Source: Chloromonas sp. AAM2 (lineage: Eukaryota; Chlorophyta; Chlorophyceae; Chlamydomonadales; Chlamydomonadaceae). From it: 64,000 nt of DNA. Position 1 is the first letter of the stretch. Each line of letters starts with the position of its first letter. A program made the position numbers and the translations under genes. Where the stretch lies: the NCBI GenBank assembly GCA_004335635.1, contig QAXH01001507.1:62001-126000 (forward strand), given 5' to 3'. The notes under the pieces were generated by a model. The model made no database searches, was not told the DNA's origin, and was given only the letters and a program-made list of their open reading frames with translations. Positions 1 through 11,800 of the stretch are shown here, in pieces.

Positions 1-3000
1 GCAGGGCATGTGCGAGGGAGGGGCTTGTGGCAAAGTGAGTAGCGGGCTGATCCCCGCCCACCACAGGCACCTTGGCGAGGTAGGTGCTGCCGCTGCCACC
101 CTGCAAGGGGACAGGCACACACAGTCATCACTATCATCAGCAGGACACGGCTGTACGCTTACAGCGGTTTCGCAGCTTGCTGTGCTGCAACCAGACTGTC
201 TATGATGCGACACTTGACTGGAATGGATGGCTGACACGCACTGGCCAGCAATCAGGAAGACGTCAAATATGATACTCAGGCCAGGCTGCCGATATGCTCC
301 ATTTCACTGGCTGCATGGCGAACATACGATCAACAACACCATTCTTGTTTGTTGTCCTGGGCAGTGACGTGACGTGAAAGGGTAAAGAGGTTACTTGTGT
401 GGCTTGGTTCAAATGCTACAGGGAGCGGTGACAGGCGCATCCCACCCCACCTGCAGTGCGTATGTCCAGGAGACGCCCGCTGCGCCAGAGTTGGCCTTGC
501 CCTTGCCCTTGGTGGGCGTGGTGCCCGTGGCGATGGTGGGCGGGGCGCGGCTGCGGGTAGGCGGGGCAGCGAGGGCCGGCTGCTGGTCGCGCTGCGTCAC
601 GCTGTCGGCGCTTGCACCCTGGTCCAGACTGCCTGCCACCTGTCGAAGCACATGCATCAAGGGCCAGCAGCTCAACGCCCAAGGGACCAACACCCATCAT
701 ATGGCGCGCTTGCCCAGCTAGAATGCAACATCACTAGCTCGCATGTGGCACAGACCAGGTGCCACCTGTGACCTGAGGGTCATGCTGAGGGTCAATTCCA
801 TCGGGCCTTCACAGCCGCCCTCAGCAGCAAACATACCTTGCTGTTGGCGTTTGCGCCTCTTGCGCTGAGCAGGCCTGCCACCCGCTGGCCCGCCGCCATC
901 AGGTGATCGGGGAACGTGATCACGGGAATCCTGCTAGCACAGGACAAGCCGACACGGGCAACCAAAGATCGTGTCAAATGTAGGAACCCTGCCGGTCTAC
1001 AACAAAAGACAGACAGTGGGAGTGCGGCCTTGAAGAAAGGCGCCGGCCTCATGTCACAATGCCACAATAGCTTAACCAGGCACGGAGCAGACAGCCTCGG
1101 CGGACAGCAGATCCGGCCAGCTTGTACACAACCAATGGCAATATGAGGCTTTCAGGAGCGACAGGCATCCCATGCCTACATGGAGCCCCTGAGCATGCCT
1201 TGCCCTGCATGCTATTGGCAGCGCTAAACTGTGCTCATGCCGCGTACCTTGTTGCTGCCTTTCCTGTGCTGTCGGTGTTGCGCAACATGCCGCTGGCCAC
1301 AAGCTTCTGCAGCCGCTCCCGCCCCTCGGCTGTGCCCAACAAGAGACCGGGCTGCGATACACAACATACACATGTTGAGCTTAAGGGGATACTCGTGGAC
1401 TGTTTGGCCTGCCACACTGCCAAAACGATGTGATGACGACCACATGCATGCAACAATTGCAAGCGTGCAACTGTATGTGCATTCTGTTTATGGTGCACAG
1501 CTTGCAGATTTCAACAGCATCGGCTCCCACAGTATCCTTGTATGGCATGTGGTGCCTGCTTCACGACATGCTTGATACAATTGATAAATGCAGGTTCCAT
1601 GCGCGCATTAGGTGCGCCTGAGGAAAACTTGGTCACCACATGCAAAATCGCAACCTCATCAGTGACTGGAGCACTCCATCACTGACTGCATGCATGCAGC
1701 TGCACACCCACACCTGGCACGCTCTGTTGCCTTTGGACCTGCCCATGCACAGTTCCCTCCCACCCACCTGCGTCCACGACACCTCCTTGGCCGGCTCCTG
1801 GGCAGCAATTGGTTCCACAGCACTGCACACAGCGGGCAACATGGGCATTGACTTGTATGATCAACTTGCTGTTTGCACATGTACTATCATCAGTGGTATG
1901 TCAGGCGTGCATACATGCTGTTTGGATGTCTACTAGGCTGTTTTTGGCTTTGCGCAAAATGCCGTCAGCCAGGCTTGCCCTCTCCATCTGCTTATAGAAA
2001 CACACCCTTCTTGCGGTGGGTGCATGCTGACACCACCCATGCACTGCACACAAAGCCTAGTCCTCCCTGGTCATTTACTACCACCACGACAACATCAAAA
2101 GTTGACACCACTCTTGCACTGCACACAAAGCCATTGCCTCCCTAGACTGAAGGCCACTTTAACAGCACAAACAGCGCATAGCGGACGGCGCCCTCCATGA
2201 TGAGAGGATTAGCCAGCCTAGTGGTAGAGGGTAAGTGGTTGGGCCGGTGCTTGTACCACGGGATGGGTAATGCTATCACGTGCAATTCTTATGTAACATT
2301 ATAGTGTCACATCAACAGCACAAGGCTATGTGTACCCTGCTTGACCCACCTGGCCGGCGGAGCCTCGATGTACTCGATTTCACATCCCAGGGCCCTCACA
2401 GCCGCAGCGGCCTCCGCATCAGTGATGCTGTGCGTCAGCATGCGCTCCACCACAGCAGCCACTGCGCCCCGCAGCTCGTGCAGCTGAGCCTCGAACTCAC
2501 GCACTGTGACGCTGTGCTCCTCCTTCAGGGACTCAACCTGGGTAGTAGGAAAGGGGAGCGAGTCATTGAGGTGTAAATCAGGGATGCAAGTGCTTGCAAA
2601 AAACAACGTCGGCAGTGCAGAGTGGATCCGTTGAGTGTGGAGGGAGAAGGTGTCGGAAGTGATTGTTAGCAGCATGGATAAGACGACGGTCAAATGGTGT
2701 GCCATGCATGGCCAGGGCAGGGCAAGGTGCAGTCATGAGCGTAACTTCCCAACCGCAAAAATGGACATGCGTGCTGCAGAAGAGCATGTTCTTCAATTCA
2801 TGCTGTCTTACCTCTGCAGTCAGAACCGAAGTGCGAGTTTTCAGGTTGTTGTTTTCCTGCAACACCACCAGGTGTGCCCCTGTCAGGGCCACAACGTGCT
2901 GCTCCTGTGTGCTGACGACGTCCTTGAGACCAATGTTCTGCTCTTTGAGCGTGTTGTTCTCTTCCTTGATAGCAGCCAGCTCAGCCACTTGTGCCTGCGG

Positions 3001-3281
3001 TGACATGGACTGCGTCTGTCAGGGTTGTTCGCCAAGGTTAGCGGCATACCCCAGTTTGCGCAGCCACATACCTGCAGCTCCTCTGCTTGCCTACGCAGCT
3101 CCGCAAGCGCGCTCTCCTTCTCCGCAGTGTGGTCTTGAACTTCTTTCTCCATTGCGACAACCAGCTTCCGAAGCTGTTCCTCCTGCTTTTTCAGCTCTTT
3201 GACATCCGTTGGCATTTTCTCGCGCTTGTTCAGCAGCTTCATCGCTGCCGCCCCACCCAGCGTGGACAGAATTGTCATCAT
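1..3281 (-). CDS. Coiled-coil protein of unknown function, 3' part cut by window edge
   Basis: Eight exons join in phase on the minus strand: 3281-3072, 3015-2812, 2537-2350, 1822-1768, 1351-1248, 930-837, 639-451 and 100 to beyond position 1. The start is the ATG at 3281, giving MMTILSTLGGAAAMKLL. Residues from about 20 to 200 are rich in Glu, Lys, Leu and Gln with heptad spacing, so a long coiled coil is likely. Next comes a small globular-looking stretch (exons at 1351 and 930, with GLLLGTAEGRERLQKLV and IPVITFPDHLMAAGQRV). A Thr/Ala/Lys-rich linker then leads to a Gly-rich exon at the left edge (GGSGSTYLAKVPVVGG). I do not recognise the family. The hydrophobic first 14 residues could be a targeting or membrane segment. 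The first exon's coding start has a second copy at 8370-8421. Exon phases agree throughout, so the gene structure is fairly secure and the function is unknown. Confidence 0.7.
2204..2229 (+). repeat. tRNA-like A-box inside an intron
   Basis: Within the intron between the 2537-2350 and 1822-1768 exons, the string TAGCCAGCCTAGTGGTAGAG closely matches the D-arm/A-box of a tRNA gene. No B-box or cloverleaf follows at the right distance. A remnant of a tRNA-derived SINE is more likely than a working tRNA gene. Confidence 0.3.
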
Positions 3282-3643
3282 GGTTGCGAATTACAGGCGA
3301 GGAGTTGCCGTAGCAACTCTGGACGACCCTTGGACTAGTTTGTGTTTGCTTATTGCTCGAGTTGTAAGCCAGAGCAAGAGGCCAAACTTCAACGCGTTTC
3401 ACTTCTTTGCATCCAACAGCTGGGCTGTGGTGTAACTGCTGTCGTTTCCGCACATGCATGTCTCACAAAGTGCGCATCGGAAGTGTGTACGCTGTGCACG
3501 CTCGCGCGCAGTCTCGCTGGCAGTGATGAGGCAACAATTACAGATGGCATGTGAAGGAAGAAGATTTGCAGACGATCAGCCTTGGTTGCATGGTGCCTCA
3601 TGCATCGGACACCCTGCAAGACTACAGGTTGTTTTGCTTCATA
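3282..3643. other. Intergenic: upstream of coiled-coil gene, downstream of ALG10
   Basis: This gap of 362 bp lies between the start of the coiled-coil gene and the stop of ALG10, both on the minus strand. It must hold the coiled-coil gene's promoter and the ALG10 3' UTR. The only site I can name is the TGTAA (minus strand) at 3538-3542. Confidence 0.6.
3538..3542 (-). terminator. Putative poly(A) signal TGTAA for ALG10
   Basis: TTACA on the plus strand reads TGTAA on the minus strand, about 100 bp past the ALG10 stop. This is the usual chlorophycean polyadenylation pentamer. A pentamer is weak evidence on its own. Confidence 0.4.
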
Positions 3644-6117
3644 TCACCACATGAAGCGCGCCGTACTGCCATCATTCCATGAGAATGGTCTCAGTAGGAA
3701 CAAGTACAAGGTCACTGCATTGATGGCTGTGTACATAAGCAGCGTCATCACAGCTGCTGGCGTGCTCGGCCTTGGTACATTCAGCGCCAGAATCAAAAGG
3801 CCCGCTGTGAAGTACCTGCGCGTGGATGCAAGCAAAACACATGTAGCACAGTCACTGATGAAGACACATGCAGACGATTGACAGATCTGCATTGCATGTG
3901 TGACTGGCATGCCCAAGCTACAACAACAACTCCAGCAACCCACACAGAACCTCGACTACTCGTCTACTCGGCCCAAACAGATATGCACCTGGCTGCCATG
4001 CCTGCCTCATTTCTCACCACAGTGCCATTGTCACAGACACCGCATTCTACACCTGCAGGGCAGGCTAGCTCCTAACCACGCCGTGTGTTCAGTCAATACT
4101 GACGCCTTCTCTCGCCGCCTTTTCACCCATTGGCCCACCTGAACTCCAGAAGCCATGCAGGCACTAGCACCGCCGCCAAGCACACCAAGTATCCCAGCAG
4201 CCACGAGCGGGACTGGCAGCGCAGCAAGCGGCTGGCTAGGAGTGCTGCAGCGACCCCTGCTGCGGGCCCCACCACACAGCTACGGTATGCACCTCCATTT
4301 CGTGCCAACACCTTCCGCCACAAGTAAAACGTGTAATGGCGATTGTCAGCCAGAAGGTATGGGTGCGGCGCAGGCGCTGAGCGCACAACAGCTATGCACA
4401 GGCCGACCGACATTGATAGTTCCAAAGCTGTGACAACTGGCGCCCGGGCCATGCCTTGCACGGCATCAGGCAGCTGGCTAGCCAGCAGCGGTGCTAGCAT
4501 GGCTGCGGAAAACAACGCAAAGTAGGCCAGCTGTGCTGTATGCACAACGGGCGTGTGAGCCTCTCGGTCTCCCACAGCCACGCCCTTGTTGATTACTAGG
4601 AATGCCACAAAGGCTGCTGGCACTACTGCTAATGGCAACAGCCAGGCCAGCCGTGCTTCAGCATGCCACAGGCCCCTCAGCACCTGCTGTAATTCTGCTA
4701 TCAACCCTTGGCCTGATGCTGCGCTAGCTGGCAACGACAATGAGTCCATCCCTGCTGCATGCACGCCCTGATGCTGTCCATCTGCTCTTCCATCCCGTTT
4801 GGGAAGTAATTGTGGGCTATCACCAGTGCGTGTTCCTGACACCGGCTCGTCATCGGCAGGCTTGGTGATTGTGTGAACTGGAGTGCTGGCTGCTAGTCGC
4901 AGCAATACCGCGCCCAACGTAAAGGCGACCCACACCGCGTTCGTCTGTCTGAAGAACACAGCCATTGCACCTGCCAAACCAGCTGCCAGGTACCTGCCCG
5001 CATGCGCCTGATGGTAGCATAGTAGCAGCAAGAAGGTCGACCCCACGTCTGTATAGTACAGGTAGGTGTAGAACCAATGCAGGGGCATGCAGCACAGCAC
5101 AGCAGCCCACAGCAACGCTGGAGCTTGTTGTGTGCCCTTGGATGCTTTTTGGCTGCCCAGTATCTGGTGTTGCTTGGCTTCGCCTGCGTCTGGTTGCTTG
5201 GCTGACTGATGCTGGCGTTGCCCTGCAGCTGCTGACATGGCATAGTGTTGCTGTCCTTCCTGTTGTTGCATCTGTTGCAGCATCTGCCGGTTTTGCTGCT
5301 TGATAATGGCGTGGATTAGCGGCAGACAGGCAGCTGCCAGGATGACGTTGATGAATCGCAGGCCGGAGGTGTTGCAAGGATCCACACCCTGAAGAGCAGG
5401 CATGCGCGCATCAATGTTCTATGCGTCCAGTGGCATGCTGCCCACCACTCACGCACCCCTTCTCATCATCAGGTTTGTGACTGGTGGCCGAGCGACAGCC
5501 GTTCATGTTCAGAAGTAGCGAGTAATGGAAACAGTGCACCACATTGCATCATTTGACATCCACGTGATCTGTCTCGCCAAGTCCTGAGGACAGAGCCGCC
5601 ACTGCACGTGTGCCAGCCAAACTTCTGGTAATCAGGACAGATGTCATACCCTGCTTGGGCGCTGGCCCAACCTAACCCATGTGTATTGCATGAGTGCCCC
5701 CGAGTGTGATGCTTTGCAACCGCTGTGATACTTGGTCGCAAGACTGACACAGTGTGCTCACCAGGCTCTGCGTTAACTGAGGCGCGGTTTCCAGCAGCCT
5801 GGCCCATGCAGTGCCTAGAACGTACAGGCCTGGAAGGGTGGTGATCTTTGGATCCCAGACATGGTAACGGCCTGCGCAGTACTGCTGCGTCTGCCCCACA
5901 TGGAAAGGCTCATCCTGTAAGCATTAATGCACAGAGATTTTGAAAGCACTTCGAACGTGAAGCAGTCAACACTTGTGGATTATGCATGTACAGCTTGTGG
6001 AGAAGCTTGTTTGCGTGTGTTACTTCTCACCATGTAGCTTTCAGGTGCATGCTGGTTGACAAGGTGGAGGATGGCTGCATCCACTGCCAGCTTAGCTGCA
6101 GCGCAGAGCAGCGCCAT
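3644..6117 (-). CDS. ALG10: ALG10/DIE2 dolichyl-P-Glc: alpha-1,2-glucosyltransferase
   Basis: Four exons (6117-6031, 5914-5762, 5388-4139, 3815-3644) join in phase to 553 residues. The enzyme adds the third, terminal glucose to the dolichol-linked N-glycan precursor in the ER membrane. Diagnostic family blocks are visible: [17 protein letters not shown] in exon 2, [15 protein letters not shown] and [15 protein letters not shown] in exon 3, and the C-terminal [15 protein letters not shown] in exon 4. Many hydrophobic segments fit a polytopic membrane protein. The start at 6117 gives [15 protein letters not shown], which leads straight into the conserved DEPFHV block after the first intron. Two inserts are unusual: a Gln/Met-rich loop after the second hydrophobic segment, and a polar Asp/Gly/Ser-rich loop before the middle membrane segments. 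The gene is head to head with the EAPP gene, 268 bp away. Confidence 0.95.
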
Positions 6118-6385
6118 CTTGTCCGAGCTCTGACTTCCATACACTACGTGTTACCAGTACTGGTGTCGCGAGGACCCTGCAGCCGTGTTGTGTTCCGGCA
6201 ATCGGCCACCGGAAGTTTGCAGGGTTTGGAACGTTTTGGATCACACCCGGCCGGTTATTCTCACGGCGTACAAGCACTCACCGGCACTCTCACAGGATGC
6301 AAAGCAGTTCCGTGCCGTAGAGTGATCAAGGCTACAAACCGCAGACAGCTCAAATCCAACTGGCTACAAGCCTCAGGCCCTGAGC
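6118..6385. promoter_or_regulatory. Shared upstream region of divergent ALG10 and EAPP
   Basis: 268 bp separate the ATG of ALG10 (minus) from the ATG of the EAPP gene (plus), so both promoters and 5' UTRs must fit here or overlap. I see no clear TATA box. The assignment rests on gene layout only. Confidence 0.45.
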
Positions 6386-8016
6386 ATGGAGACAGACACA
6401 CCCCCTCAAGCTCCCCTGTTGACCAACCCTGCTTCAGAACCTACAGCCATTCCAGAGCCCATACGACCTGACCATCCTGCAGCCCAGGCTCCTGCTGGCC
6501 CAAATCGTGGGCGGGGGCGGAGGCGAAGGCAAGCGCGTAAACCTGGGGTGGCCATGCCTGCCAGCACAGAGCCTGCTGCAGACACAGATGAGGAAGATGA
6601 TGGAAGCAGTGAACAGGGTGAGCATGCAATACATCAGCCCTTTGCATGCATAAGCCGCATGCTGCCTCTGGAGGGCACATTGAACATGATCAGCTCAATC
6701 ACATGGCATCAGAGCAGCACGACTATCACAAAACATATGCACCCAGGTAAAGCCGCCAATCATGATCTTCGCCCTGAAGCCATTGTGATTTTCATTCTTG
6801 CCAGGCAGGATGACAGTGTGTGCTATCCGGGCCTTTGTGACATTGTAGTCCGAGTGCCTGTTGCTGCAGGAGCAGGCACGGAGGCAGCAGGTAGCGAGTT
6901 TGGCCTTGGTGACGATGACAGCGAGGAGGAGGAGGCCACAAGTCAAGGCGAGGCGCCGCCCCCTGACCCCTTCTATGACCCGGAGGCAGACCAGAAGGAC
7001 GAGTCTTGGCTGCAAGCCAAGAGGCAGGGCAGGTGGTCAGATGCGATACTTAGCTGGTGAGCGCTTTACGTTTAGCTTGGTACGGTGCTCCTCCCAGCAT
7101 GTGCGTTTCCCGCATGTCGCGAATGCTTGTATCGGCAGGTACCTTCATCTGTATGGTATGATGCATGTGTCTGTGCGGTGACAATGCAACTCAGCATCAC
7201 GTCGGGGACCACATGACCAATAGGTTGCGACGTGTCACAGCAGGTCATTTCACACGCATGGTTTCCATGCATGTGCACTGTAGCTTGTGACATGTGATGT
7301 TATGCTGCATGCAGTCCCGGGTGTTTCACCACGCTGTGCATCGACTGTCAACAACACAGCAAGTACAAGCACCAGTACCGAGCTATGTTTGTCATGAACT
7401 GTGTGGTGAGTGTCCGGGAACACGGCCGGTCCTGTAGCACTGTTCTGTTTGACTGCTGCAGCACTGGGTTACAGAAGCTATAGGGAGCAGCTCTAACCTG
7501 ACTTTCCCTGAGTTTGGCTGGTTATGCCCTAATGTTGGAGGGCACATAATCAGTTGCTTGTACCTAGCAAGATGGTGCAGGACGAGCACAAGGCATAAGG
7601 CACGATCATGACTCTGAAGGGGGGTATATCTGTACACGCAGCGCGACGGACCACTCTCATCATCATCATTACATGGCATTTGTGAATCTGCCCAAGCCTT
7701 GAAGGCATCGTTCTGACAGTCAAAACGGTAGCAGATGGACCTGAATACTCTTTTGTTGTGTTACTTGTGTGTTTCTCAGGCGGACTTGGACCAGTGGGTG
7801 CGCCCCTCTGGAGGAGGAGGGGACGCCGCAGCGGGGCGCAAGCGGGGGCGGCCCGGCGAGGTTGAGGCGGCCACTCCCGGCGGTCCTGCTGGTGCCGGCC
7901 CTCAAGAGGGCTCCTGCCACCCTGTTAGCTGCGAGGCGTGTGGGACACAAGTGGGGGTGGTGGACCCCACAGACGGGCTGTACATACTGTACAACGTCTT
8001 TCCATCCAATGCTTGA
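6386..8016 (+). CDS. EAPP: EAPP-like (E2F-associated phosphoprotein family) protein
   Basis: Four exons (6386-6617, 6870-7056, 7315-7405, 7780-8016) join to 248 residues. The N-terminal half is disordered, with Pro/Ala-rich, Arg-rich and acidic stretches. The conserved core begins at PFYDPEADQKDESWLQ, followed by a Cys-rich block split by an intron (CPGCFTTLCIDC, then YKHQYRAMFVMNC) and ending in CEACGTQVGVVD and the C-terminal NVFPSNA. These blocks and the paired Cys motifs match the EAPP family, nuclear phosphoproteins linked to E2F transcription in animals and of little-known role in algae and plants. The insert after MNCV (Gly, Arg and Pro rich, roughly 40 residues) is a low-complexity linker. 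The start is the first in-frame ATG after the shared promoter. The paired CxxC motifs suggest zinc binding, which is my inference. Confidence 0.88.
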
Positions 8017-8837
8017 CGTAACAAGCCTCGGTGCAGGGCTCCTACACATATTGTACCTGACAAGCCTGAAGTGGTTTGAATTTGGCCATGCTAACTACAG
8101 GCGTGGCGCATCATACCATGCTTTCCGCAAGAATACACAACTGTCACGCTGTGAATGCCAAAATAGCTTCCATGCCAAACACCTGCTGGGTAGGCAAAAT
8201 GATCAGCCTGCTCACGTGCATGATAAGTGTGCATTGAACACCACAGGATGTTGAAGAGTGTTGCCAGCGTTTCCCAGTTTTCGCGTTTCCCAATTTACGA
8301 CCTCGTGTGTTGGCTGTACAAATGGCAGCCGCCTGAGGCACCTGACCAAACACGGTTTTATATGTATGTGCTTCATCGCTGCCGCCCCACCCAACGTGGA
8401 CAGAATTGACATCATGGTTGCCAAGCACTGTGTTGTCTCATACTGACATGTGCAAGACAGTACAGTGCGCACAACGAGTGGACTGATGGTTCATCAGCCT
8501 CTGAATCTACCAACACTTGTTCAAGCTTTACTGCACTGATGCGGTTTTTCATTGATTGATTTGCTGCCTGTCTTAACATTGCAATTCTTCAGGATTCGCG
8601 TGACAAATCGCGGTGTGCATGTGGCACATGCCAAACCACACCAATTTTCAACTTCATTCCCCAAGTGTGTGGGTCCAAATATGTGGGTCCGATACACACA
8701 GTGTGACAAGTTTAAGTTTACACGTACAACTTGCAGCACAATCTCGCAAACTCGTACTGTCCTTGTCAAACCCACAGCTTCCTTGGAAAGTCTGACGACG
8801 TCGACCATCGGCATCGTGTTCCAAGCCATTCCGTGAA
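8017..8837. other. Intergenic between EAPP and DEG8, holding a short gene-fragment copy
   Basis: 821 bp separate the EAPP stop from the DEG8 start. The only structure I can support is the 52-bp copy of the coiled-coil gene's 5' coding end at 8370-8421. Open frames here are short and show no family likeness. The DEG8 promoter must lie in the right half. Confidence 0.5.
8370..8421 (-). pseudogene. Fragment copy of coiled-coil gene start (exon 1, 5' end)
   Basis: These 52 bases match 3236-3287 with only two mismatches and lie in the same orientation. Translated on the minus strand they read MMSILSTLGGAAAMK, against MMTILSTLGGAAAMK in the parent. Similarity stops abruptly at both ends. The copy has no following coiled-coil sequence, so it cannot make the parent protein. 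It is a short ectopic duplication. Confidence 0.75.
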
Positions 8838-11800
8838 ATGCGTCACGCATACAGACTAGACACTGGTTTAGTACGCGACAGCAGAATTACACACTCATTG
8901 TCCACTTCTCATCGTGGGCGTTCATACTCGCTGATCCGAGCGGGCGATGTTTCCACCCCTCCTGCCAGCTCAGCCCCTCACACAGAGCAACCCAGCCAGG
9001 TCATTGATCCATCAGGCCTGCCCAATGGCTGCTCAAGCAGGCGTCACGCTCTGTTGGCATTGGCAGGTGTGCTAAGTGTCAGCTACACGTCAAGTGCACA
9101 AGCCGCGCCTGATGCAGCACTTCTGGAGAGAGTCACACCCACTGTAGCCCCGGCTAAACTGACTGCAAGGTGGGGAACGGACTTTGGGCCTGTTTTGTCA
9201 GCCTTTGTTCGGTTTGTTCACACGCGGCATGCCCGCCATTGGCACTTACATGACCAGCCTCTGGCCTGCACGCATCAGGTGTTACAATCATCACATGTGC
9301 CGATGAACCGAGAGTGCTTCAGCTGTGCATTCTTCAGCTAGCTGTGCGACCCACTCCATGGTGGAGTGACCAAAAGCTGGCATCCACGCGGCACAATTGC
9401 CACTTGCATATGCAGAGAGCAGCAAATAATCGACGTGTTCAACAACTCCACTTACTCAGTGGTCAATATCTATGACATCACACTCTTGGTGAGTGTCACG
9501 CCTACCATGTGATCAATGTGCCACACCACTCACTTTCTTCCCAGTCACCACATCCTCCCGCAATACCTCCAATGGGATTCAGCCGATAGGTTACAGCCAG
9601 TTCGTTGCAGACCAAGGAGTAGGGATTTCATGCTGCAGCGGCTCCATGCTCTTCAGAGGTGTATCCTACTGCACGCTTGTGCCTGCTTGCATGGCTGCTG
9701 TGCAGGGTCGCACAATGGTGACGCCAGAGGTGGATTCGCCCGAGGGCAATGGCAGCGGTGTGTGTTGGTGGCTGCAGGCACAATGAACCTTGCGACCCAG
9801 CAGCAGAGCATAGGACGTGGATTGCCTGAAGACAGGGTGTGAGGTTAACAAATGATTTATGCAATGTGTTCGCTGCCGTGACAAAAACATGTTGGTCAAG
9901 GTCACTTGTCACCTATGTTTGCTATGTTTGATGGTGCAGGCGTTGTCTGGGATCGTGACGGGAATGTCCTGACAAACTACCACGGTGAGGCAGCTGCATA
10001 ACAACAGCCTGCAGTACTGGGCAACAAAAGCGGGTTCACAGTCAGCATGGCAGACTGCAACTGCAATACAGTGCTTGCTTGCGGCATGCGTTGCACATGC
10101 AGTGCTGGGCAATGTCATCAAGAGCATGGGCGCCAAGAGCCTGGGCTCACGTGTGGCACGTGTGCAGCTACTGGGGCAAAACGGTCGCTCAGAAACGTAC
10201 GATGGCATGCTTGTGGGCCTGGATCGTGCGCGCGATCTGGCTGTGCTGAAAATCAACGTGCCTCCTGAGCAGTTGCAACCAATCACTTTGGGCACGTCAG
10301 CGCAGCTTAAAGTCGGGCAGCAGGTGTGTGGGGCCGGGCTTGTGTTGGAATGGCAGGTACACACGTGGGGAGGGATGAGTCAGAGGCATGGCAGGCCAGT
10401 GTGCCAACTGGCATGGATGACATGTGCATGGCAGGCCAGTGTGCCAATTGGCATAGATGACATGTGCATGGCAGGCCAGTGTGCCAATTGGCATGGATGA
10501 CATGTGCATGGCAGGCCAGTGTGCCAAATGGCATGGATGACATGTGCATGGCAGCCAGAGCGACGCCGGCAGTGTGGGACATGCGTGTCTTCATGACCAC
10601 TGAAGGGACAGCAGGCAATGGGAATCAGCGGCAAAGGTGCAAACAAACAGGGGTGGGACACTCACTATAGGTGGGGACACTGGGCGGGAAGAAGGACGTC
10701 ACAAGTTGAGCACTACGCTCTGCAATGCTGGGTGCTGTGTGTGTACATTTTTATGTGTACCTGATGTGCTTTCTCATGTGGCTGTGTACGTGATTGTTTG
10801 CTGGATTGCACTGAACGTGTACAGCGACTGGCTGCTGCTTGGTTAAGGCGCTTGCATGGCTGCTGGCAATACCCGGTTAAAACATGGCAGACAGAGATGC
10901 TCTTCCTCCAGTAGTGTGTCCTGAGTGGTCCTGTCACACAGTGTGGTATCAAGTCTCATGCAAAGTCAGGCAAATGAGCATCCTGTGTCGGTCCTGCCGT
11001 GATCTGTGCGCTTGTTTGCTGACACGTGCGGCAGGTGCTGGCAATCGGATGCCCGTTTGGATTTGATCACACCTTATCAACAGGTAGGCCGCTGTGACCT
11101 TTATCAGCCCACCCACTTGGTAACCCAGAAACCACCACCTACCGTCCACATGTATCGCCCCGCACACCGCCACCTGCACTGCAGGACACTCTTATCCCTA
11201 CCAACTGTCCCAAAGTCTACCCCTTTCTTGTAATGGATACGCTTCCGTCTTCCGTTTTAGAATTCTTTGTGAGATGTGCCCTGTCTCCGTGCCTTGCCAG
11301 GTGTTGTCAGCGGGCTCAATAGAGAGATACGGAGCGTGGTGGGGACCAGCATCCCAGGTGGAATCCAGACAGACGCCGCTATCAATCCTGTAGGTGATGG
11401 GAGCTGCCCAGCGTGCACAATACAGGCGGTACCACAAAACAGCTTAGCTGTTTTGACTCTGTTCTGTGTTTGCGCGACTACCTGGCCGAGTGCAGGCAGT
11501 GCTTGCTGCAGTGCCAGCCTTAAGTTGCTTGAATGTCCGTAGCTGACAGCGGCCTTGTCCTTTCTTGTGCTCTGCTTTGCAGGGAAACAGCGGAGGCCCT
11601 CTGCTCAACAGCTCTGGTCAGGTGATCGGCATCAACAGCGCCATCTTCACCAACACCGGCACCAGTGTGGGCGTGGGCTTTGCCATTCCTGTGGACACTG
11701 TTGCGCGGGTTGTGCCTCAGCTCATTGCCAACGGCAGGGTGGTCAGGCCATCACTTGGCGTGCAGGTGAGCAATTACAGTGTCTATGTACTGCTTGCATA

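Noticed and set aside
10387..10556. CRISPR-like array of 40-bp units
   Set aside because: The units are contiguous with no unique spacers, and the genome is eukaryotic. It is a minisatellite.
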